64,000 nt of DNA from Priestia megaterium (GCF_023824195.1 NZ_CP085442.1:2828001-2892000), one strand, 5' to 3'; shown: positions 1 to 9,746, counted from the stretch's first letter. The notes: generated by a model not told the origin, from the letters alone. A program made the numbers and translations.

Positions 1-1272
1 CATCAGCTCTAATTCTTGATCGTTAGCGGAATAAGGGTCAAGACGCGGGAGAGGCAACTCTGCGTACCAAGTCATTAAGAACGAATCACGTTCTACCACT
101 TCCAGAATACCGTAGAAAATGGCTTCTTCCAAACTTCCCCCTAATGCGCATCCGTTGGAAGTTTCATAGACAAACCCTTGGCCACATCCCAAACTGTAAT
201 AGGCAAGCAACTCAGGAACCAAAATTGGACGTTCTTGCAAAAACGAATAGCCCCATACCCATTTTATCGGACGGTCAGGGTGAAACTGTTCAAATGGAAA
301 ACCAGGCTCGGCATACCGTTCCTTCGCGTGCACTCCTACTTCAATAGGATTGATCGCTTGATCTTTCAGATTACGATAACTATCATATACGACGGTTCGT
401 TTTCCACGAGGTGTCATACCGCAAGACCGTTCCAATCCCTCCAAAATAGCAGTTAACTCGCTTACCGCATATGAATGAGTCCGTCCTGCTACTCCTTCGT
501 CTCCTGAGAATAACGGCAAATTTACAACTACATCAGCAAAAGGCGGGACAAGGTCATACATTTTTCCATTCAAAATGCCCATCCGTTGATCCAGATAGTC
601 TTTAACCAGGACTTTATTTAGATCGTCCATCGAACGGCAGCGGTAACTATCAGTAATCTTTGGGCTTGATTTTAACGAAATTCTGGCCGCAGCTGGTGAA
701 TCGTCAGGTAATTGGCTGCAACCAGGACATAATGGATCAGACAAAAAAGTATGCCATGAACTCTTTAATGTTTTCAGATTAATTAAACATACCTGTCCTT
801 CCGAGTGCACCTCATCACCTTGCACGATCCTCTGTACCTCCCTCCCAAGCAGGCAGGCGATCTGCAAAAGCCCCAAGCTCGATGCCCACGCGTCACGCGT
901 TACTCCTCCGTCCGCAGCCAGCTGCTGTTGCATTTCCCACATCTCTTTACGGTCACGTCCTGCCATGAGATGTCGTATGTCCGCACATCGGGAGCACCCT
1001 GGTGTATCCGAACCAACTAGCGGTCCGATCACGCCTTCTCCAAATGAAACGAAGCCTCGCAGCCATCGGATGCCGGTTGAACGCAACACCTCTTCTGCTT
1101 TTTGATGAAGAGAAGGATTCCAAGCATCATCCAACACTAAAACTAAATCAGCCGCTTCAGGTAATTCTGCCTCGAAATCAATATGACGAACTACCTGGTA
1201 TTGGTCTGACAATTGTTCATACACGTGGTCAGCTAGCATTCCTTCTCCAATAATCACTACGACTGCACTCAC
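1..1272 (-). CDS. YcaO-type TOMM cyclodehydratase with N-terminal leader-binding region (3' part off the window)
   Basis: Open frame from GTG at 1272 to the left edge; no stop is reached, so the C-terminus lies outside. The GTG overlaps the stop of the upstream maturation gene (GTGA), with GAGGAGG just before it, which suggests translational coupling. Residues ~1-220 are a ThiF/E1-like leader-binding region with CSRC and CPGC motifs that would bind one zinc. A YcaO domain follows, with SNGCALGG and the acidic run EEAIFYGILEVVERD typical of ATP/Mg binding. Family knowledge: such proteins use ATP to cyclise Cys/Ser/Thr of a precursor peptide into azolines. The neighbouring Cys-rich precursor makes the substrate clear. 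Function of the family is firm; the exact product is not known. Confidence 0.9.
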   Translation of the reverse strand, partial: MSAVVVIIGEGMLADHVYEQLSDQYQVVRHIDFEAELPEAADLVLVLDDAWNPSLHQKAEEVLRSTGIRWLRGFVSFGEGVIGPLVGSDTPGCSRCADIRHLMAGRDRKEMWEMQQQLAADGGVTRDAWASSLGLLQIACLLGREVQRIVQGDEVHSEGQVCLINLKTLKSSWHTFLSDPLCPGCSQLPDDSPAAARISLKSSPKITDSYRCRSMDDLNKVLVKDYLDQRMGILNGKMYDLVPPFADVVVNLPLFSGDEGVAGRTHSYAVSELTAILEGLERSCGMTPRGKRTVVYDSYRNLKDQAINPIEVGVHAKERYAEPGFPFEQFHPDRPIKWVWGYSFLQERPILVPELLAYYSLGCGQGFVYETSNGCALGGSLEEAIFYGILEVVERDSFLMTWYAELPLPRLDPYSANDQELELM

Positions 1273-3281
1273 TTGGATTCCTCCTCTCGTAGCAACATAC
1301 CATACACTCCTACCAGTTCTTTTTTGCAAAAGGGCTCCAGTGCTAGTTCGAAAAACAAGAGTCGCTTGCCATTCTGTTCTAAAACCTGCATCGCGGATCG
1401 CAAGACTTCAGAATGTGGTATTTCTTCACTCTTTTGGATTACAAGGCTTTTTGGTACCTTCTCTACCAGAAACACAGACGAATTCGGCAGCACTTGTGTC
1501 GCTTGATTTTCTTTATTCATAAGCGCTTGTTGTAATGCTTTTTGCAACGCCATTGTTGTATTCAAACCTACACTGCCATACCAGCGATCATTCGTACCGG
1601 CCCATACCACAGGGAAGCCGGATACTTCCTTTCCCAAACCTATAATCGGTGCACCCTGCGTCACGGTCAGTGCCTGTAAACAATACCGACAATATTCATC
1701 TTCTACATCACTTACCTGCACCCGAGAGACAATATTTTTCTGATCGATTAGCTGTTTGCTCAGTTCCTCTGTTAAACACTTTTGCAATCCACGGCAAACG
1801 CCCTCTGCAATTGTTTCTCCCGCTCCAATCCCAACAAATTCCTCAGATTCTACGATAACCCTCTCTGCTTTCTGTTGTGAAGGAAGAGTCGTAAGGAACG
1901 CATCAACCATTCTTGATACATACGCTTCAACTCCAGATAGACCCGCTTCTTTCCGTGCCTTCTCATGTGTCAGTTCTGTACAGACCATGCTTGGCAATAG
2001 CTCAGCAGGCCCCTTCGACAACGGATCAACCACCTGAACGTGGCACTGCGCTAACGGTAACTGCTTTAAATCCTCTTCTTCTAAAATATGAAAAATGCCT
2101 GATTCCTTTGATGTTAACTGACTAAAGTACAGAAGCAACCCGCTCGATTCCCCTCTACTCGAACTCTGCTTGAGCCGCAAATCAAAATCTTGAACCCATT
2201 CAGCTGTAACACGTCCGGTCACTAGCGGATGAGGCATAAACGAATGCCAATTTCCTTCTAACGTATCCAGATTAAGCAGGAAGAATTGATTCTTCTGTTC
2301 TGATTCAGCAACTCTCGTAATGTTTTTAAACAATTCAAATACGATCACATTAGCCAACATCGCTCCTGCCGTGGAAGTGAAGCTAGGTAATTGCTCGTCA
2401 TTCCTAAACACAGATTCGTGTATGCTGCGCCATGCAGACTCCCAACATCCTTCAGAGCCTGGATGAACCAAAGGACCTGCCAAACCCACTTGGTGCAGAA
2501 ATATAGCAGGGAGTAACACTTTTTTCTCTTCCCTACAAATCTTATGAAGAGCTCTTAGTTCCTCTACATCGCCTTCCTGCGACACATACAAAATTGAATC
2601 AAACGGTTGCACAATCTCCCTCCAAGAATTTCCCCCGTCCTTTTCCAGGATGACTTCCTCTATTGCTACCTCGGGGTCCGTTTTTCGGGCATGCCCTACC
2701 AATTCTTCTAACCGCAGCTGATTGGTCGGTACAGAGTCCGTTATCATCACATGGAATTTAGACAATCCAGACTCAATCAATGAAGAAACCAACGAAACAA
2801 AAAAAGAGCCAGAGCCTATCGCCAACACTCTGGCCTGGCGGTAGGCTTGAAAACGGTACGCAGCTGAATCTCCAAAACTTTCTAAAAACTCAATTTGAGA
2901 AGCATACTTTTTAAGGACTGGATCCGCCAATTGATGCGGACGGTCTTGACTTGCATCCCGAGCAAACCCGTTTTGATACAGTACTTCTGCAATTTCATAT
3001 ACACGTTCTCGATATGGACCCGGCAATCCGTTTGTTAAACTCTCCAACGTATACTCTCCATTGAACATTGGTATCAGCTTTTTCACCCATTGATCTATCA
3101 TACTGCCTTTCATATGGAACGAACTTATATTATTTCGAAAATACACACCGCTGTTTGGATCAGGGAGAAAAAAAGTATCCCTTTTCACTTTCAAACGCAT
3201 AGAAGGGTTCAAATTTGTCATTCCGCTCCTCCTTATCCGTGAACTGTTCTCAACTCTAATATCACCATTTTCCATTTCCAC
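1269..3281 (-). CDS. ThiF-like thiazole-containing bacteriocin maturation protein
   Basis: 670 aa. It resembles the long ThiF-related maturation proteins that sit between heterocycloanthracin-type precursors and their YcaO enzyme (putative thiazole-containing bacteriocin maturation protein family). Residues ~145-260 look like a Rossmann-type region (VLAIGSGSFFVSLVSSL); the C-terminal third contains a CRYC motif. The gene lies 120 bp downstream of the precursor gene, separated by a terminator, and ends in a 4-base overlap with the YcaO gene. Likely role: precursor recognition or delivery to the cyclodehydratase. The start ATG at 3281 has only a weak ribosome site; in-frame ATGs a few codons later could be used instead. 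Family call is good, molecular role is inference. Confidence 0.82.
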   Translation of the reverse strand: MEMENGDIRVENSSRIRRSGMTNLNPSMRLKVKRDTFFLPDPNSGVYFRNNISSFHMKGSMIDQWVKKLIPMFNGEYTLESLTNGLPGPYRERVYEIAEVLYQNGFARDASQDRPHQLADPVLKKYASQIEFLESFGDSAAYRFQAYRQARVLAIGSGSFFVSLVSSLIESGLSKFHVMITDSVPTNQLRLEELVGHARKTDPEVAIEEVILEKDGGNSWREIVQPFDSILYVSQEGDVEELRALHKICREEKKVLLPAIFLHQVGLAGPLVHPGSEGCWESAWRSIHESVFRNDEQLPSFTSTAGAMLANVIVFELFKNITRVAESEQKNQFFLLNLDTLEGNWHSFMPHPLVTGRVTAEWVQDFDLRLKQSSSRGESSGLLLYFSQLTSKESGIFHILEEEDLKQLPLAQCHVQVVDPLSKGPAELLPSMVCTELTHEKARKEAGLSGVEAYVSRMVDAFLTTLPSQQKAERVIVESEEFVGIGAGETIAEGVCRGLQKCLTEELSKQLIDQKNIVSRVQVSDVEDEYCRYCLQALTVTQGAPIIGLGKEVSGFPVVWAGTNDRWYGSVGLNTTMALQKALQQALMNKENQATQVLPNSSVFLVEKVPKSLVIQKSEEIPHSEVLRSAMQVLEQNGKRLLFFELALEPFCKKELVGVYGMLLREEESK

Positions 3282-3330
3282 TATAATCCTATGTACTGTA
3301 ATTTGTCTCTTATGTCTAATCTTTTAGAAA

Positions 3331-3359
3331 AAAGCCCCTGCAACTTATGCAGGGGCTTT
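3331..3359 (-). terminator. Terminator between TOMM precursor and maturation genes
   Basis: Perfect 12-bp stem (AAAGCCCCTGCA / TGCAGGGGCTTT) with a 5-nt loop, followed on the minus strand by TTTTTTC. Its place between the precursor and the modification genes suggests partial read-through, giving much precursor and little enzyme. Confidence 0.85.
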
Positions 3360-3401
3360 CCTCCATAGATAACGATGTTTTTTATTTGAAAACTAGAATT
3401 A

Positions 3402-3677
3402 TCAGCTGCCGCAACGACCTCCGCCACAACGACCTCCACAATTGCCACCACAACGGCCTCCGCAATTGCCACCACAACGAAAGCAGTTGGAGCAACGAAA
3501 ACAATTAAAGCAATTAAAGCAAGTAAAGCAAGTAAAACAGCTAAAACAACTAAAACATCGGAAAAAAATCCCAAATTGTCGATCTTGATCCATATTATTT
3601 GGATCCCAAGGAATGGCTTGATTCGCTTGGAAATCACCAACATCCAACATTTGAAGTTCATTTTGGAAATTATTCAT
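3402..3677 (-). CDS. Heterocycloanthracin/sonorensin-type TOMM precursor peptide
   Basis: 91 aa with a strong GGAGG 11 nt before the ATG. The first ~35 residues form an acidic, Cys-free leader (Asn/Gln/Asp rich). The core then has 15 cysteines in two blocks: ten in a CF[STNR] pattern (for example CFSCFSCFTCF), then five in GGNC/GGRC units. Such Cys-dense cores are the substrates of YcaO cyclodehydratases, giving thiazoles. The two modification genes follow directly. A 126-codon frame over the same bases is only a shadow of the repeats. The Phe-alternating first block and Gly-rich second block look unlike the textbook sonorensin core. Maturation and antibacterial activity are inferred. Confidence 0.9.
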   Translation of the reverse strand: MNNFQNELQMLDVGDFQANQAIPWDPNNMDQDRQFGIFFRCFSCFSCFTCFTCFNCFNCFRCSNCFRCGGNCGGRCGGNCGGRCGGGRCGS

Positions 3678-3834
3678 TTTTCATACCTCCGTATTTAAAT
3701 TAACAAGGTGTGCTAACACCATAAAAGAGAAGCAGAATGAAAACAACTGTATAATAAGAGGCTCAAACAATACTTCGAATACTCCCCTCAACAAAGTATG
3801 AACTCTGCTTGGGTGTTGTTACTGATTCAAATAC

Positions 3835-4103
3835 CTATTTTGATTCATTTTTAAAATTAATACCTGACCTCGATGCATGAAAAGAAGCATAGTTCATTGG
3901 ACGAGCGAAACGATTTAATGCTGCTCTTTCCAAAATGACCGTAATCCCAGCTTTACTATTTTTACAGATACTAATGCACGCTTCTATCTTTTTCTACTGA
4001 CATTATGTCGCAGACAGAATGGGCCAACACAAGGGTTAAACCCTCCTGCATTAACAATGGGTTTATTTGTTGAGATGTAATTAAATGATTTCTAGCTTTG
4101 AGA
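3835..4103 (-). pseudogene. Decayed coding remnant upstream of the TOMM precursor
   Basis: Two adjacent minus-strand frames read like protein but are split by a frameshift and stops. One spans about 4103-3971 and contains SQQINPLLMQEGLTLVLAH. The other spans about 3993-3835 and contains LERAALNRFARPMNYASF. Neither has a ribosome site. I do not recognise the family. It could be a relic of an earlier gene of the bacteriocin locus, or chance open frame. Confidence 0.3.
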
Positions 4104-4255
4104 GCTTTAAAGGAAGAGAACTATTTGAAAAATAGTTCTGCAACAGAAGTTGTAGAAGTACTATTCAGAAGGCTTTTAAAATAGCAAAAACTGATAAAGC
4201 AGTAGCTAAAAGGTTGCATGATAATTATGTTTCTATTTATCATATGCACAAATAA
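4089..4255 (+). pseudogene. Short plus-strand coding-like remnant
   Basis: Codons reading ENYLKNSSATEVVEVLF run into a stop, and a shifted frame continues as KIAKTDKAVAKRLHDNY to a TAA at 4253-4255. There is no start or ribosome site. The amino-acid make-up looks real but the family is unknown. It partly overlaps the minus-strand remnant, so at most one of them is a true relic. Apart from these two, 3690-4265 holds only the promoter region of the precursor gene. Confidence 0.25.
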
Positions 4256-4265
4256 ATGAATAAGA

Positions 4266-4301
4266 AAAAAGCACTTACCCTTTAGAGAATAAGTGCTTTT
4301 T
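4266..4301 (-). terminator. ileS terminator
   Basis: Perfect 12-bp stem AAAAAGCACTTA / TAAGTGCTTTTT with a 12-nt loop, 7 bp beyond the ileS stop. T-runs exist on both strands. Confidence 0.85.
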
Positions 4302-4307
4302 CACTAT

Positions 4308-7300
4308 TTATTGATTTAACATTCTTAGCGTTACATGTTTCGTTCCTACTTTCAGTTTTTCGCCGTCTTCTGTATCTTCAGTGAAACAAAGACTGTTTAG
4401 CAGTAAGTTCTCTTGCAACAAGCCTTCAAAGCTAGTGACAGCTTCCTTCACTTCCGCATCGCCGCTAAGTTCCAAATCAATGCGTAAATTCACCGGCAAA
4501 TCCAACTTTTTACGATAGTCCTGTACTGCTCGAATGACTTCACGAGCTAACCCTTCCTGCACCAGTGCTTCTGTTAACGCGGTATCTAACACGGCGGTAT
4601 ACATGCCGTTTGATGCCACCGCAAAACCCTCTTTTGGTACTTTTTCAACCAGCACATCAGCTGTTTCAAGCGTTAGCTTTTCACCTGATGGGAGCGTGAC
4701 CCTCCGCTCACCTTGTTGAACAAAATCTTTCGTTTCATCTGCTGAAAGATTTTTCAACGTTTGATTCACTGCATTAACTTGTTTTCCAAACTTCGGCCCT
4801 GCCTGTTTAAAGTTAAGTTTTAACACGTACGAGACGAGATTTTCATCATCTTGCTCCACGTTAAATTTCTTTACATTTAACTCATCTTTGATGACATCAC
4901 GGTACGCATTCCACTCGATATCTTCATTCGTCACGACAAGAGACAAACTCCGTAAAGGCTGCTTCACCTTTAACGAATGCGTATTTCTGATGCTTCGTCC
5001 TAGTTCCACTACCTGCAAGACCGCTGCCATTTCTCTTTCCAGCTTTTCATTCACTTTGCCTTCATTATAAACAGGATAGTCTACTAAATGAACGCTTTTT
5101 CCCGTCAGATTTTCATGAATATCATCCGCAACAAACGGAGTAAACGGTGCTAACAACTGACTGAGCGTGACTAATACTTCGTGAAGCGTATCATAAGCTG
5201 CTGCTTTTTCTCCGTCCATTCCCTCTGACCAAAAACGATCGCGGGAACGTCGTACATACCAGTTGCTTAGCTCTTCAATGAATACTGCGATTTCACGAGC
5301 CGCGCTTGTAAACCCGTAATCTTCAAGATGTGCCGTTACTCGTTTGACCGTGCTGTGCAAACGTGAAAGAATCCATTCATCCAATTTTGTTTTTTTCAAT
5401 TCATACGTTTGCTCCGGGTCATAGCCGTCCAGCTTTGCGTACAACACGTAAAAGCCGTACACGTTCACTAGAGTATCAATAACTTTTGACTTCGCTTCTT
5501 GCACCACGCGCTCTGAAAATTTCTTCGGGTTCCAAGGCGCACTGTCTGCTAAAAGCGCCCATCTAAGCGCATCTGCACCAAATGTATGAATAAGATCAAC
5601 AGGGTCCAGCGCATTTCCTTTACTTTTAGACATCTTTTGACCGTTTTCATCTAACACGTGGCCAAGAGACAGAACGCGCTTATACGGTGCTTTTCCTGTA
5701 AATAGCGTTGAAACTGCCATCAAGCTATAAAACCAGCCCCGCGTTTGATCAATTCCTTCTGCGATTACGTCTGCTGGAAACTGCTTTTGAAACAATTCGT
5801 TGTTTTCAAACGGATAGTGATACTGCGCAAACGGCATCGAACCGCTGTCAAACCAAACGTCAATTACTTCCGGCGTGCGCTTCATCTCTCCGCTGCAGGC
5901 CGGACACGTCAACTGCACGTCATCTACATAAGGCTTATGCAGTTCAATACTGTCATCAACGGAATGAGACGCATGCTTTTGGAGCTCTTTGATGCTTTTT
6001 GGCGCTACTTGATGCTGACATTCCCCGCATTCCCATACGTTCAGCGGCGTTCCCCAGTAGCGTTTTCTGCTGATGTTCCAGTCCACCATATTTTCTAAAA
6101 AGTTGCCAAAGCGGCCGTGCTTGATATGCTCGGGGTACCACGTCACGCTTTCGTTGTTTTTCAAAAACTGTTCCTTCAACGCCGTCGTTTGGATAAACCA
6201 GCTTTCATTTGCATAATAAAGGAGCGGCGAGTCGCATCTCCAGCAAAACGGATAGCTGTGCTCATGCTTTTCTTTGTGATACAGCACGTCTTGATTCGCT
6301 AAATAACGTACGATATCAACGTCGCAGTCTTTCACGAAACGCCCTTGAAACGGCGGCACTTCAGCCGTGTACTGTCCTTTTTCATCCACCACGTTCACAA
6401 ATGAAAAGCCGTTTTCTTTTACTACTCTGTAATCATCTTCGCCGTAAGCAGGTGCTAAATGAACGACACCCGTTCCGCTTTGATTCGTTACATAATCAGC
6501 TGTTACCACTTCATGCCCTTTTTCCACTTTCACAAAATCAAACGGCGGCTCATACGACATCCCTTTTAACTCATTTCCTTTATGACGAGATAAAACGGTA
6601 TACTCTCCTTTTAACACTTTGTCTGCGAGCGCTTCTGCCACTATATACACACTGTCGCCTTGCTCAGCGCGAACATAGTCCATCTCGTTATGCACCGCAA
6701 GCGCCACGTTTGACGGAAGCGTCCAAGGCGTTGTCGTCCAGCCTAAAAAATACTCATTATCGCGGTTTTTCACTTTAAATTTCACTGTTACCGTTAAATC
6801 TTTTACATCTTTATACCCTTGCGCTACTTCATGCGAACTTAGTGACGTTTGACAGCTCGGGCAGTACGGTGATACGCGGTGTCCTTTATAAAGAAGTCCT
6901 TTATCATGAATCGTGCCAAGCACGTTCCATACGCTTTCAATGTATGAATTCTCCAAGGTGATGTAAGGGTCTTCCATATCAACCCAATAGCCAAGCTGCT
7001 CCGTGAACGCGCGCCATTGCTTTTCATACACAAATACACTTTCCTTACACTTGTTGATAAAAGCTTCTACGCCGTATTTTTCAATGTCATGCTTCCCTGA
7101 AATTCCAAGCTGCTTCTCGACACCGAGCTCAACCGGCAGTCCGTGCGTATCCCAGCCTGCTTTCCGGATTACTTGATGCCCCGTCATCGTCTTATAGCGA
7201 GCCACCACGTCTTTAATCGTCCGGCCAAGCGCATGCCCGACGTGAGGAAGACCGTTTGCTGTCGGAGGCCCTTCATAAAATACAAACGAAGGATGCCCTT

Positions 7301-7403
7301 CTCGGTTTTGAACCGACAGCTGAAACACATTTCCCTTTTGCCACTGCTGCTGGATACGCTGTTCTCGCTCTTGCGAAGACTCCCTTACATTCACTTCTTT
7401 CAT
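4308..7403 (-). CDS. ileS: Isoleucyl-tRNA synthetase, long type-2 form
   Basis: 1031 aa, class I synthetase that charges tRNA-Ile in the cytoplasm. The HIGH-type motif is HVGH at residues 54-57 within [10 protein letters not shown]. The KMSKS motif is intact near residue 590 ([14 protein letters not shown]). Length and the GLPHVGH version match the eukaryote-like IleS2 class rather than the ~920-aa IleS1 of Bacillus housekeeping loci. IleS2 enzymes are known for low mupirocin sensitivity, so this may be a second, protective copy; that is inference, since the rest of the genome is not visible. An Ile T-box leader precedes it, so expression should rise when tRNA-Ile is uncharged. Start is the ATG with an AGGAG-like site. 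Confidence 0.96.
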   Translation of the reverse strand: MKEVNVRESSQEREQRIQQQWQKGNVFQLSVQNREGHPSFVFYEGPPTANGLPHVGHALGRTIKDVVARYKTMTGHQVIRKAGWDTHGLPVELGVEKQLGISGKHDIEKYGVEAFINKCKESVFVYEKQWRAFTEQLGYWVDMEDPYITLENSYIESVWNVLGTIHDKGLLYKGHRVSPYCPSCQTSLSSHEVAQGYKDVKDLTVTVKFKVKNRDNEYFLGWTTTPWTLPSNVALAVHNEMDYVRAEQGDSVYIVAEALADKVLKGEYTVLSRHKGNELKGMSYEPPFDFVKVEKGHEVVTADYVTNQSGTGVVHLAPAYGEDDYRVVKENGFSFVNVVDEKGQYTAEVPPFQGRFVKDCDVDIVRYLANQDVLYHKEKHEHSYPFCWRCDSPLLYYANESWFIQTTALKEQFLKNNESVTWYPEHIKHGRFGNFLENMVDWNISRKRYWGTPLNVWECGECQHQVAPKSIKELQKHASHSVDDSIELHKPYVDDVQLTCPACSGEMKRTPEVIDVWFDSGSMPFAQYHYPFENNELFQKQFPADVIAEGIDQTRGWFYSLMAVSTLFTGKAPYKRVLSLGHVLDENGQKMSKSKGNALDPVDLIHTFGADALRWALLADSAPWNPKKFSERVVQEAKSKVIDTLVNVYGFYVLYAKLDGYDPEQTYELKKTKLDEWILSRLHSTVKRVTAHLEDYGFTSAAREIAVFIEELSNWYVRRSRDRFWSEGMDGEKAAAYDTLHEVLVTLSQLLAPFTPFVADDIHENLTGKSVHLVDYPVYNEGKVNEKLEREMAAVLQVVELGRSIRNTHSLKVKQPLRSLSLVVTNEDIEWNAYRDVIKDELNVKKFNVEQDDENLVSYVLKLNFKQAGPKFGKQVNAVNQTLKNLSADETKDFVQQGERRVTLPSGEKLTLETADVLVEKVPKEGFAVASNGMYTAVLDTALTEALVQEGLAREVIRAVQDYRKKLDLPVNLRIDLELSGDAEVKEAVTSFEGLLQENLLLNSLCFTEDTEDGEKLKVGTKHVTLRMLNQ

Positions 7404-7440
7404 GTGATACCACTCCTTTTAAAGTTAAAAGCACACAAAG

Positions 7441-7705
7441 AAACCCGTCCCTATGACTAGGGACGGGTTTCAACCGCGGTACCACCCTGGCTTCTATTGA
7501 TCCGTTCATCAATAGCACTCAGCAACGTACAATCATACGCGTTCTTTTTAACGGTAGACTACCGTTCAAACTTACTTATAGTTCAGTTTGACTTCTCAGA
7601 GAGGATATTCCCCTGCAGCTTGAACACCGGCTTTCAGCTAGCACCGGCTCTCTGTGGAACAAACTTGCAGCGTACTGATTCTCTTCAACGAATTTGTGTG
7701 CTTTT
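7441..7705 (-). promoter_or_regulatory. T-box leader of ileS, specifier AUC (Ile)
   Basis: On the minus strand the leader carries the T-box AGGGTGGTACCGCG (7475-7488) and a terminator with stem AAACCCGTCCCTA / TAGGGACGGGTTT (7441-7470). The Stem I specifier loop reads GAAUAUCC, so the specifier is ATC at 7604-7606 after the usual GAA-N. The U after UGG in the T-box pairs with discriminator A, as expected for tRNA-Ile. Uncharged tRNA-Ile should stabilise the antiterminator. Confidence 0.93.
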
Positions 7706-7715
7706 ATTAGTAGCT

Positions 7716-7744
7716 ATTGTATGCGTTTTGGAAGGGAATGTCAA
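7716..7744 (-). promoter_or_regulatory. Promoter of the ileS T-box transcript
   Basis: Minus-strand -35 TTGACA (7739-7744) and -10 TACAAT (7716-7721) with a 17-bp spacer: near-consensus sigma-A promoter just upstream of the T-box leader. Confidence 0.85.
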
Positions 7745-7895
7745 TGTTTATGATATTTATGTATGTTTCTCCCTATAATGCAGTCGTCTGTTGCCTATAA
7801 ACAATGAGAGCGTCGTTTTATTGATAGAAGAACTGTTTGCTACAATATTTACTGCCTTTTTCACGTGCTCAGGAAAGCAAAAGGAAATATACACA

Positions 7896-7923
7896 AAAAC
7901 CCATCTCATTTAAGATGGGTTTT
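7896..7923 (-). terminator. Terminator of the flavin oxidoreductase gene
   Basis: Perfect 11-bp stem AAAACCCATCT / AGATGGGTTTT, 6-nt loop, T-rich on both sides, 30 bp after the stop at 7953. Confidence 0.8.
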
Positions 7924-7952
7924 ATTTACCTCTCTGACTTGAAAGATGATCT

Positions 7953-9302
7953 TTAAAACCAGTTAATAAACGGCGGGATGCTCTGAGGGAAATGAAATAG
8001 ATTGAACGGATCATATGCTCGTTTCACTTCTCGAAGCTTTTTAAAATTCTCTCCATAGTACGCCGTTGGCCAATCTCTGATGAGGCGATCCGGCCAGTTC
8101 ACATAATCTCCAGTTGTATATCTCGATAAAGCATTCCTTAATTCTTCGATCCATCGAATGTTTGGTCGCCCCTCTGAAGGATGGCTCCATGTAGCAAGAT
8201 ATTCCTGTGCTATAATAGCATCTCTATAATAGAAAGCCGTTTCATTAGAGGCAACTTCCTCTACTGCTCCTCCAAGAGACTGGTGCCAAATACTAGATTT
8301 TTCATTTGGAGCATTTTCTAAAAAATGCTTCATTGTTAAAATTGCCTCTTTCGGAAAAGTTTTATTAAGAAAAGAACCTGACCTTTTTCGGGGAGCAGGT
8401 TCGTTTCCGCTCGGATCGTCAAAAAATTGCACAGCTTCAATATATGAAACATCCTTTATTACTACTTTTTTAGGACAACCAACATCTATTAAAGGCTGCA
8501 GAAGTTCCTTCAACTTGAATGATGAACCAACGAATTCACCTTGAGCGATAATCTGATTTGCTTCTTTCGATTTTAACTCAATCTCCGAAGTTAAGCGCTT
8601 ATCGGTATTCGGGGCCCAGCGCTGCCAGGCGTCAAAAGCAGCTTCAAAATCTTCCCATCCCCATGTAATTGAAAAGATTGACACCTTTGAGATAGGCTGC
8701 ACCTTGAATGTAAGGGACGTAACAATACCAAAGTTTCCGCCCCCACCCCCACAACACGCCCAAAAGAGATCACTGTTGTGACTTTTATTTGCCTTAATGA
8801 GTTCAGCCTCTCTCTGTTCGTTTACTCTTGCCATTTCAACTTCAAGCAAATTATCACAAGTAAGCCCAAAAAGCCTTGATAACATCCCAATTCCTCCGCC
8901 AAGCGCAAGGCCTACAAGACCTACACTGCTTTCGGTTCCTGCAGGAATAGTCGTTCCGTTTTTCCACAATTCATTATATACTTTCCCTAGATTAGCTCCT
9001 GCTTCTATTTTTGCTGTCACGTCTTTAGAGTTGAACGTGATTCTATCCATTTCACTGACATCAATCACTAATCCACCGTTTACTAGTGAAAAATTTTCAT
9101 AGCTATGCCTGCCGCTCCTTATTCGAAATGGGACATGATTTTCCTTTACCCACTTCAATGCATTTAATACATCGTTTGTATTCTGACAAAATACAATTAT
9201 TCTCGGAAATTTAGGCACACCTAAATTATTATTTGTTCTAGCCTGATCATATTCCGCATCATCAGGTGTAACGATTCGTCCAGTAAGCTTTGTTTTTTCC
9301 AA
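7953..9302 (-). CDS. FAD-binding oxidoreductase of the berberine-bridge (BBE-like) family
   Basis: 449 aa from a TTG start behind GGGG. Residues ~35-200 form a PCMH-type FAD domain with RSGRHSYEN, whose His is the usual 8-alpha flavin attachment site, and with the glycine run LALGGGIGML. A CCGGGGGNFGIVTS stretch follows. The C-terminus (DPFNLFHFPQSIPP) is the BBE signature. The position used for a second, cysteinyl flavin bond in plant BBE appears to be Ser here, so a single covalent link is expected. It resembles B. subtilis YgaK; the substrate is unknown (sugars, alcohols or secondary metabolites in relatives). It stands alone with its own terminator. Confidence 0.88.
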   Translation of the reverse strand: MEKTKLTGRIVTPDDAEYDQARTNNNLGVPKFPRIIVFCQNTNDVLNALKWVKENHVPFRIRSGRHSYENFSLVNGGLVIDVSEMDRITFNSKDVTAKIEAGANLGKVYNELWKNGTTIPAGTESSVGLVGLALGGGIGMLSRLFGLTCDNLLEVEMARVNEQREAELIKANKSHNSDLFWACCGGGGGNFGIVTSLTFKVQPISKVSIFSITWGWEDFEAAFDAWQRWAPNTDKRLTSEIELKSKEANQIIAQGEFVGSSFKLKELLQPLIDVGCPKKVVIKDVSYIEAVQFFDDPSGNEPAPRKRSGSFLNKTFPKEAILTMKHFLENAPNEKSSIWHQSLGGAVEEVASNETAFYYRDAIIAQEYLATWSHPSEGRPNIRWIEELRNALSRYTTGDYVNWPDRLIRDWPTAYYGENFKKLREVKRAYDPFNLFHFPQSIPPFINWF

Positions 9303-9498
9303 GGTATAACCCCTTTCTTAAACAATACAGATAAGATGCTATATCCTATGAATTTTTTTTAGAAAAGACACACAGTTTAAAGGGAAGAAACAGAGAATAG
9401 AAAACTCACTGGAGGGGTTCAGGATAAGTGTGCTAATTTATTTTCAATGCAGCAACTCTCTTGTTGTAGATAAGTTTCCAATTGAACAAATTTTTGCT

Positions 9499-9676
9499 TT
9501 ATATTAAAGTTTTCCTGGCGGTGTTGTAAACTGCATAAATTGAAGTACTTTTATTTTCCGTTAAATTATTTAAACGCGCTACATCACGGATTTTTTTCAT
9601 TTGAGTATAGGACAATTTATATTCTTGAAATGAATGATCCGTCTCCCAAAAATGAAACTTCTTAATTATATCTGCC
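9499..9676 (-). pseudogene. C-terminal fragment of an unrecognised gene
   Basis: About 59 codons ending in TAA at 9501-9499 with protein-like content (KKFHFWETDHSFQEYKL, then KKIRDVARLNNL). A stop lies immediately upstream and there is no start or ribosome site. Probably the 3' remnant of a gene lost when the neighbouring immunity array grew. The rest of 9310-9740 shows nothing else I can name. Confidence 0.4.
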
Positions 9677-9678
9677 TA

Positions 9679-9708
9679 AAAAACCATTGAGCTTAGCCAA
9701 CGGTTTTT
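9679..9708 (-). terminator. Terminator at the end of the immunity array
   Basis: Minus-strand stem AAAAACCGTTG / CAATGGTTTTTT with one G-U pair, 8-nt loop, T-run; 39 bp past the last array gene. Confidence 0.7.
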
Positions 9709-9746
9709 GTAGCGTTCTTTATTTTATCTATTATTCAGGTATTGTA

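Noticed and set aside
3402..3540. Tandem short repeats that could look like a repeat array
   Set aside because: They are codon-level repeats of the precursor core, not CRISPR-like units with spacers.
3281..3661. 126-codon minus-strand frame with Val/Leu/Ala repeats over the TOMM precursor
   Set aside because: Frame-shifted reading of the Cys repeat block, no ribosome site; the 91-codon frame has the site and the known precursor pattern.
6209..6778. 189-codon plus-strand frame inside ileS
   Set aside because: Antisense shadow of a strongly supported synthetase; no ribosome site or family.
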